DNA of 64,000 nt from Atriophallophorus winterbourni (lineage: Eukaryota; Platyhelminthes; Trematoda; Plagiorchiida; Microphallidae). Positions 59,300 to 64,000 of this stretch are shown here, piece after piece (positions within the stretch are counted from its first letter, which is position 1; each line of letters begins with the position of its first letter). The position numbers and the translations under genes were made by a program. Under the pieces are notes generated by a model that saw only the letters and a program-made list of their open reading frames with translations, was not told where the DNA came from and searched no databases. The stretch covers positions 1-64,000 of the forward strand of contig JACCGJ010020011.1 in the NCBI GenBank assembly GCA_013407085.1. The letters run 5' to 3'.

Positions 59300-59866
59300 T
59301 TAATTCCGAACATGGACAGGGCGAATTGATGTGTGCGGGTTCAACCGTAATCTGGTCGGCTTGTCAGCCGCTTGTGCTAGTTCGTCTAATGATACGTAAG
59401 TAATCAAACCAGCAAGCAATTGGCAAATGTCAGTTGGGAGGTTTTTAAACCACAACTGTGTTAAAATGCTCTCCTCAATCCTTTTGTCTTCAAGTAGCTC
59501 TTTCATCTGGCGAAGAAGCTGAGATTGCTTTTTATTACCAAGAGCCATTTTAGAAAAGAGGACGTCGAGATGCTCTTGCTCAGAAAAAATAATTCGGTCT
59601 ATTAGTGCGGATTTGAGCTTTTCGTATGGCTTGACCTCAGGCATAGCATAAATAAGATCACTGACTTGTTCAGCTACGTCGAGAGGGAGCATGGTCACCA
59701 CATGAGAATACATAATAGATTCATCGGTGATGCCATAAATACGAAAGATAGCTTCAATTCGGCCGAACCGAAGAGGGAGATTAGAAACGTCTAAAGCCGG
59801 TAAAGTGCATGGAATATGTTGTGATTGTAGGATTGTAGAAACTTTACTTATGGAAAAATCGCTCAT
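59300..59866 (-). pseudogene. gag: Gypsy Gag (broken before the cysteine cluster)
   Basis: The ORF from MSDFSISKVS gives 188 codons of capsid-like sequence (LPLRFGRIEAIFRIYGITDE, DRIIFSEQEHLDVLFSKMAL, LTQLWFKNLPTDICQLLAGL). It aligns in layout with the Gag at 17752-18498 (LITRLTESERLRVQRLLTQE, LFLQRLPVHVQQIMANFVDM). It stops at 59300, and the terminal [18 protein letters not shown] cluster (near 59180) is in another frame after a stop. Confidence 0.8.
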
Positions 59867-59969
59867 GGTGGGGTGTTAAGTGAGTATTCCGAAATATAAG
59901 CCAAAAGTTTACAAATACGAATTTAACGTAAATGAAAAAAATTGCGGTAGTAGACGGGCTCACCAATTA

Positions 59970-60375
59970 TGAAGTGGACTAAGGAAAAATAGTCTAGCAC
60001 TACACACAAAATGGCAATAATGGAAAGAACTCACTGAAAGACCAAGAGAGCAAATGTCCAAATAAAGATCCGTAACGTCCAACGATAGCGAAGTAATCCA
60101 CACAGGAAAATCCAAGAAATGGAATCCAAGGTGCAGAATGCGCTAAATGTTGGTGATTCCGTTAATCACAGTTCCAGCACAAAGTGGCGCACACAGACTT
60201 CGCAACCACGGAAGAAGACAGAGTCCGAGTTCGAAATTGTATTGACCGCCAAAAAAGTATTTTGTACACGCATTGATACAGATGAAGTGTATATGGCCGA
60301 AAAATGAATAATCATACAAGGCCAAAAATCGTATGTACAAAATACGAAGTTACGAAGTGGAAGCAGTTCACTACA
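59970..60375 (-). repeat. 5' LTR of the Gypsy element
   Basis: 406 bp. Compared with the other LTR its inner end reads TGAAGTGG instead of TGTAGTGG, and scattered substitutions and a 1-bp indel occur around 60130-60300. Confidence 0.95.
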
Positions 60376-61640
60376 CAGTGAGCTAGGTTAATACCGATTA
60401 AGTTAGGATTTCGGCACAATTGTTAATCACGCTTCTAAATTTAATTTGGAAATTTAAGAAAGCATGCTTGTGAATAACACATCCGGTTTCTTAACGTTTT
60501 TGCTTCATGATATGAAATCAAAAGATAACGTTTAGTGATGTTTGGAACCTTTAAAATTTAGTACACGAACTTGGCACAGCCAAACTTTGTTTAACTAATC
60601 TGGGTTACCCTAATGTTATTTTCCGACGTGTTTGATTGCATCGGCAAACCAATTAATTGATAACAATCTGCGTGGAACGCGTAAAAACTGTTCAAATGGA
60701 GGATATATTTTTATGATTTTCAAATTTCGCAATGTTATATTATTTACTTTATTTCTATCAAATTAATTAAAAACAATTATGAATGTTTGATCAAAACGAC
60801 TATTTTAAGCACATAATGATAATCCAAACCATTTTAAAAATGATTAACTTACAGTATATATGAATAAAATACAATGTAAGTTAAAACAAAACAATATACG
60901 TGCAAAACACTTAAACAATTTTATCAGAAAATGCTAATTTGTGTGCATCTTCATGACACAAATCCGACGACGGGTTCCCTGCTCTCTGCCCTGAACAATT
61001 AGGGAGAGTACGATACGAATCCTCAAGCCGTTTAGAATTTTTAAAACTTATTAAAAAGAAATCGAATATTTAATTAAATTGCACGATTTAAAATTGTGTT
61101 TAATACCAAAACCTTCAAATCTTATTAATTTGTACATTAAAAAAACATTTAATCAAATAAAAAATTACATTCGGATGAAAGCGTGAGAGTGAATTGTATT
61201 AAGATTAACTAAATTTCTACAGAAATTTTTTTTAAATTTGTCTAGTTAATTTTTTGAATTGCTCGCCGCTTCTCTATCTTGTCATACTCGAAAACAACGC
61301 AGATAAATGGGATATTTATATTAGCGCACTAAATTTCACATCTTTCGCGATCATTTTGCTTTTTGTTTGTTATCATCATATACAGAAACTATAGTTAATC
61401 TAAATACAATTTAATTGAGTGATTGGAGATATAAGTGAAAAAAACATGATACGAAATTTGAAAGAGCACACTCGAGCGAAAATTAACCATTCATGTTTGC
61501 AAATTTGTCAAACCATAGTCAAAAAAACCATATTACATTGGAGTGAATAACATAAGATGTTTTAGTTTTTTTAGAACCGGATAAAATTGAAAAGTTGAAA
61601 ATCTCATTTAGCATTTAAACGAAAACGAATATAGTCTCCA
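60376..61640. other. AT-rich intergenic stretch, no gene seen
   Basis: About 1.26 kb with no ORF or repeat family I can name. Its last 40 bases (GTCTCCAGTAGATGACGG) resemble the GATGACGGCAAACAG motif of the array arm. Confidence 0.5.
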
Positions 61641-61658
61641 GTAGATGACGGTAAACAG

Positions 61659-62399
61659 TCAACCTATTGTCATTTGAAAGTGAATGGGATGTGTTGTTGG
61701 CCTCCGTCGGTCGGTGGCGACCATGGATGTACATAACATCGCATGAATTTCATGTTTTACAACGTTTGAATGATTAAACAGTCCGATTCGGAAGGAACAA
61801 TCTCTCCCGCAGTGCTTGCAACGATAGTCAGAACTCTGTTGTATTGCATCAGTTGCACGCCGGCGGCGTGATCTGCGTTCAGCAGCCAGGAGCTGTATTT
61901 GCTCCTCCCCGGCTTGCAGTCGACGCTTTACACAATGCCTCCAAAGTGAGCGGTCAAGCGCAAGTTCTTCCCAGCTTGCGGGGTCAATGTCAAGAGCTTT
62001 CATATCTCTTTTGCAAACATCTTTGTACCGCAAGTGCGGTCTGCCCAATGGTCGACTTCCTAATTGCAACTCACCGTAGAGTAGATCTTTCGGAATACGA
62101 CCATTTTCCATTCTATAGACATGACCAAGCCACCGCAGGCGGCGCTGACGTAATAGGGTAAACATGCTCTGTAGACCAGCTTTTGAAAGCACTTCAGCGT
62201 TAGTCACTCTGTCCATCCACGATATGTTCAAGATACGACGGATGCTTCGCAGATGGAAAGCATTCAGCTTCCGTTCGTGTATTGCGTGGGTGGTCCAGGT
62301 TTCACTGCCGTATAGTAAAGCATATAGTACGCACGCGCTGTATACCATAATCTTTGTCTTTACAGTCAGCTTGCGGTTACCCCAAACACGAGAGTTCAA
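61659..62399 (-). CDS. LINE ORF2 C-terminal part with zinc knuckle
   Basis: An open frame of 246 codons, just out of frame with the upstream RT (shift near 62398), continues RVWGNRKLTVKTKIMVYSAC, LLYGSETWTTHAIHERKLNA and LRQRRLRWLGHVYRMENGRI. It ends with the zinc-finger-like YRCKHCGRDCSFRIGLFNHS. This segment would belong to the RT thumb and a nucleic-acid-binding tail. Confidence 0.75.
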   Translation of the reverse strand: MNSRVWGNRKLTVKTKIMVYSACVLYALLYGSETWTTHAIHERKLNAFHLRSIRRILNISWMDRVTNAEVLSKAGLQSMFTLLRQRRLRWLGHVYRMENGRIPKDLLYGELQLGSRPLGRPHLRYKDVCKRDMKALDIDPASWEELALDRSLWRHCVKRRLQAGEEQIQLLAAERRSRRRRATDAIQQSSDYRCKHCGRDCSFRIGLFNHSNVVKHEIHAMLCTSMVATDRRRPTTHPIHFQMTIG

Positions 62400-63969
62400 T
62401 CGGACAAAATGACAGCTGCTCTGCCAATCCGCTTATCAATCTCCGTGTCTAGCGAGAGGTTATCCGCAATGGTTGAACCAAGATATGTGAAATGATGTAC
62501 TGGTTCGAGCTGACAGTTTACAACAGTGATGATTGGTGGCGATACAGTCCCTTGACCAAGGACTTTGGTCCTGCTCATGCTGATTGTTAGACCAAAGTCT
62601 TTGCATGCCGAAGAAAAACAGTCCAATAGCGACTGTAGGTTCTCTTGGGAGTGAGCAATAAAGGCTGCATCGTCGGCAAACAACAGGTCACGGATTATCA
62701 CATCCCGTACTTCGGTTTGTGCTCTCAACCGGTTCAGGTTAAAAAGCTTGCCATCACTTCGCGTGCGTATGTAAATGCCTTCTGTTCTCGTTTTAAAAGC
62801 GTGCCTCAGAAGCAGAGCAAAGAAAATGCCGAACAGCGTGGGAGCAAGAACACAACCTTGTTTACCGCCTCGGCGAATTTCAAATGCTTCTGAACTGCAA
62901 CCGTTAAAATGGACTGAGCCTTTCATGCCTGAGTGGAACGAAATAACGAGTCTCAGCAGCCTTGGGAGACAGCCTATCAGATCAAGCATTTTGAAAAGAC
63001 CATCCCTGCTGACTTAGTCGAATGACTTATTTAATAAAAACAGCGTATAATGGCATACGCTGTTCCCGACACTTTTCTTGAAGTTGTCTCAGTGAGAAGA
63101 TCATGTCAACGGTTGATCTTCCCTTGCGGAAGCCACATTGAGATCCGGAGTAAATTCTATCAGCTAAAACTTGCAGCCGGATCTGTAAGACTTTAGCAAA
63201 CAATTTGTCTACAACATTCAGAAGGGAGATTCCTCTGTAATTGTTTCATTCGCCTCTGTCACCCTTATTCCTAAATAGCGTGATGATCTTTGTGTCTCGC
63301 ATTTCTTGCGGGACACCCCCCTCCTGAGAGCACTGAAGAAGCAAATGGTGAAGAGGCTGTAATAATGCTGCTCTACCGCATTTGATGAGCTCAGGTGAAA
63401 TTCTGTCGTCACCAGTGGGCCTTCCCATTCGCTAAGCGGTCGATTGCCTTATTGAGCTCATCAAGATTAGGAGGGGTATCTAGATATTCAATGGTCGGCA
63501 ACCATTCGACATTTTCAAGTGCATGCGTTAGAACCGTACTGTCTCTAGAGTAGAGGGCGGAGAAGTGCTCTAGCCATCTTTCCATCTGTTGAGTTTTGTC
63601 GACAATCGGCTCACCAGATAAAGACTTAACTGGAGGTGTTTTAAGTTTGTTTGGGTCAATGGCTCTCTTGATCCCATCATACATACCGTAAAAATTGCCG
63701 GTATCCGCAGCTTCTTGGATATTGAGGCTAACTTCAGTCCAATAGTCTTTTGCACAACGCCTTGCAGTCTGTTGGACCTTATTTCTAGCTGCTCTTAGAA
63801 GACGTAGGTTTTCATCTGTTGGCATACCTTTGAACCTCAAGATTGCTGAGCGTTTCTCATCCAGCACAGCAGTCATCTGAGAAGCGTTTGCTTCAACCCA
63901 GTCGCTCGTTCGAGCTTTCTTCGGACCGAAAGTGGAAAGTGCGACTCGGCATATGCAGCTTTTTATCAA
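62396..63969 (-). pseudogene. LINE RT with damaged motif A
   Basis: The fingers are open in 63409-63969 (RRCAKDYWTEVSLNIQEAAD, MERWLEHFSALYSRDSTVLT). A frameshift near 63415 follows, then DDRISPELIKCG, YRGISLLNVVDKLFAKVLQI and QCGFRKGRSTVDMIFSLRQL. Motif A, expected as FIDLTKAFDSV, reads FIK, stop, VIRLS (near 63035) with bases missing, so the first catalytic Asp is lost. From 62989 the palm is open again: GGKQGCVLAPTLFGIFFALL, LLFADDAAFIAHS (motif C) and HHFTYLGSTIADNLSLD. Not active. Confidence 0.85.
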
Positions 63970-64000
63970 TTCCCAGTTTTCTGAAGCAGATTCAAGTGGG

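Larger units (their letters stand above)
55496..60375 (-). mobile_element. Ty3/Gypsy LTR retrotransposon, nearly full length, inactive
   Basis: Flanked by CAGT (55492-55495 and 60376-60379). LTRs lie at 55496-55902 and 59970-60375 in direct orientation, beginning TGTAGTG and ending CACTACA in their best forms, and differ at roughly a dozen positions (about 3%). On the minus strand the order is 5' LTR, primer-binding-like TGGTGAGCCCG (near 59955), gag, protease, RT, RNase H, integrase, a purine-rich TGGTGGGGGAGTAT before the 3' LTR. Frameshifts and stops in gag, the RT/RNase H junction and the integrase N-terminus, plus LTR divergence, show it is not recent. Confidence 0.95.
61659..64000 (-). 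mobile_element. LINE of an RTE/Jockey-like lineage, cut by the window end
   Basis: The minus strand carries RT and C-terminal sequence; the 5' part (endonuclease) lies beyond the window. An old copy of its 3' end is in the MEG intron at 42760-43110. Clade assignment is uncertain; the thumb and C-terminal layout (WLGHVYRMENGRIPKDLLYG, then a C2H2-like CKHCGRDCSFRIGLFNHSN) differ from the CR1 elements in this window. Confidence 0.85.

Overview
This looks like accessory, repeat-dominated nuclear DNA of a trematode, most likely a schistosomatid blood fluke. Three things point there: AT-rich sequence; a gene at 40.9-55.4 kb built of many symmetrical 15-42 nt micro-exons behind a signal-peptide exon, the hallmark of schistosome micro-exon genes (MEGs); and a mixture of CR1-type, RTE-type, Penelope-like and Ty3/Gypsy elements typical of these worms. 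No rRNA, tRNA or CRISPR was seen. Apart from the MEG, essentially all coding sequence is transposon-derived and most of it is broken.

Left third (1-27 kb): a complex tandem array with a unit of about 4.31 kb. Each unit holds two inverted arms plus a 5'-truncated CR1-type reverse transcriptase fragment (called CR1-A here). At the window edge the arms extend to a 5.26-kb palindrome (1-5260). Later insertions date the units: a 1.64-kb RTE fragment (8361-10003), a 235-bp LINE tail shared by three units, and a CR1-B element (16263-19824) that was itself hit by a 1987-bp Gypsy-derived element with perfect 89-bp terminal inverted repeats (17268-19254). A 394-bp tandem duplication follows. The array ends in a longer CR1-A copy with ORF1, endonuclease and RT remnants (25.85-29.58 kb), then a diverged, non-palindromic relative of the unit (29.6-32.0 kb).

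Middle (32-40.5 kb): a second CR1-B 3' fragment split by a 303-bp Penelope-like terminal-repeat insertion with a hammerhead-like motif, small CR1 fragments, two head-to-head Penelope-like remnants (RT, GIY-YIG endonuclease, C-terminus), and a CR1-B 5' portion on the minus strand with a long PHD-finger ORF1.

Right half (40.5-64 kb): the MEG, with NRF1-like, CCAAT and TATA-like sites, a signal-peptide exon and at least ten in-frame phase-1 micro-exons spread over 14 kb. Its introns host a CR1-C element, a LINE fragment, a diverged array fragment and microsatellites. Immediately after the last exon candidate is a nearly full-length but dead Ty3/Gypsy element with LTRs (55496-60375). A 1.25-kb gene-free AT-rich stretch and a broken LINE of another lineage (minus strand) run to the window end.

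The predicted secreted MEG protein is the only likely host gene. Everything else is mobile DNA and its rearrangement products.
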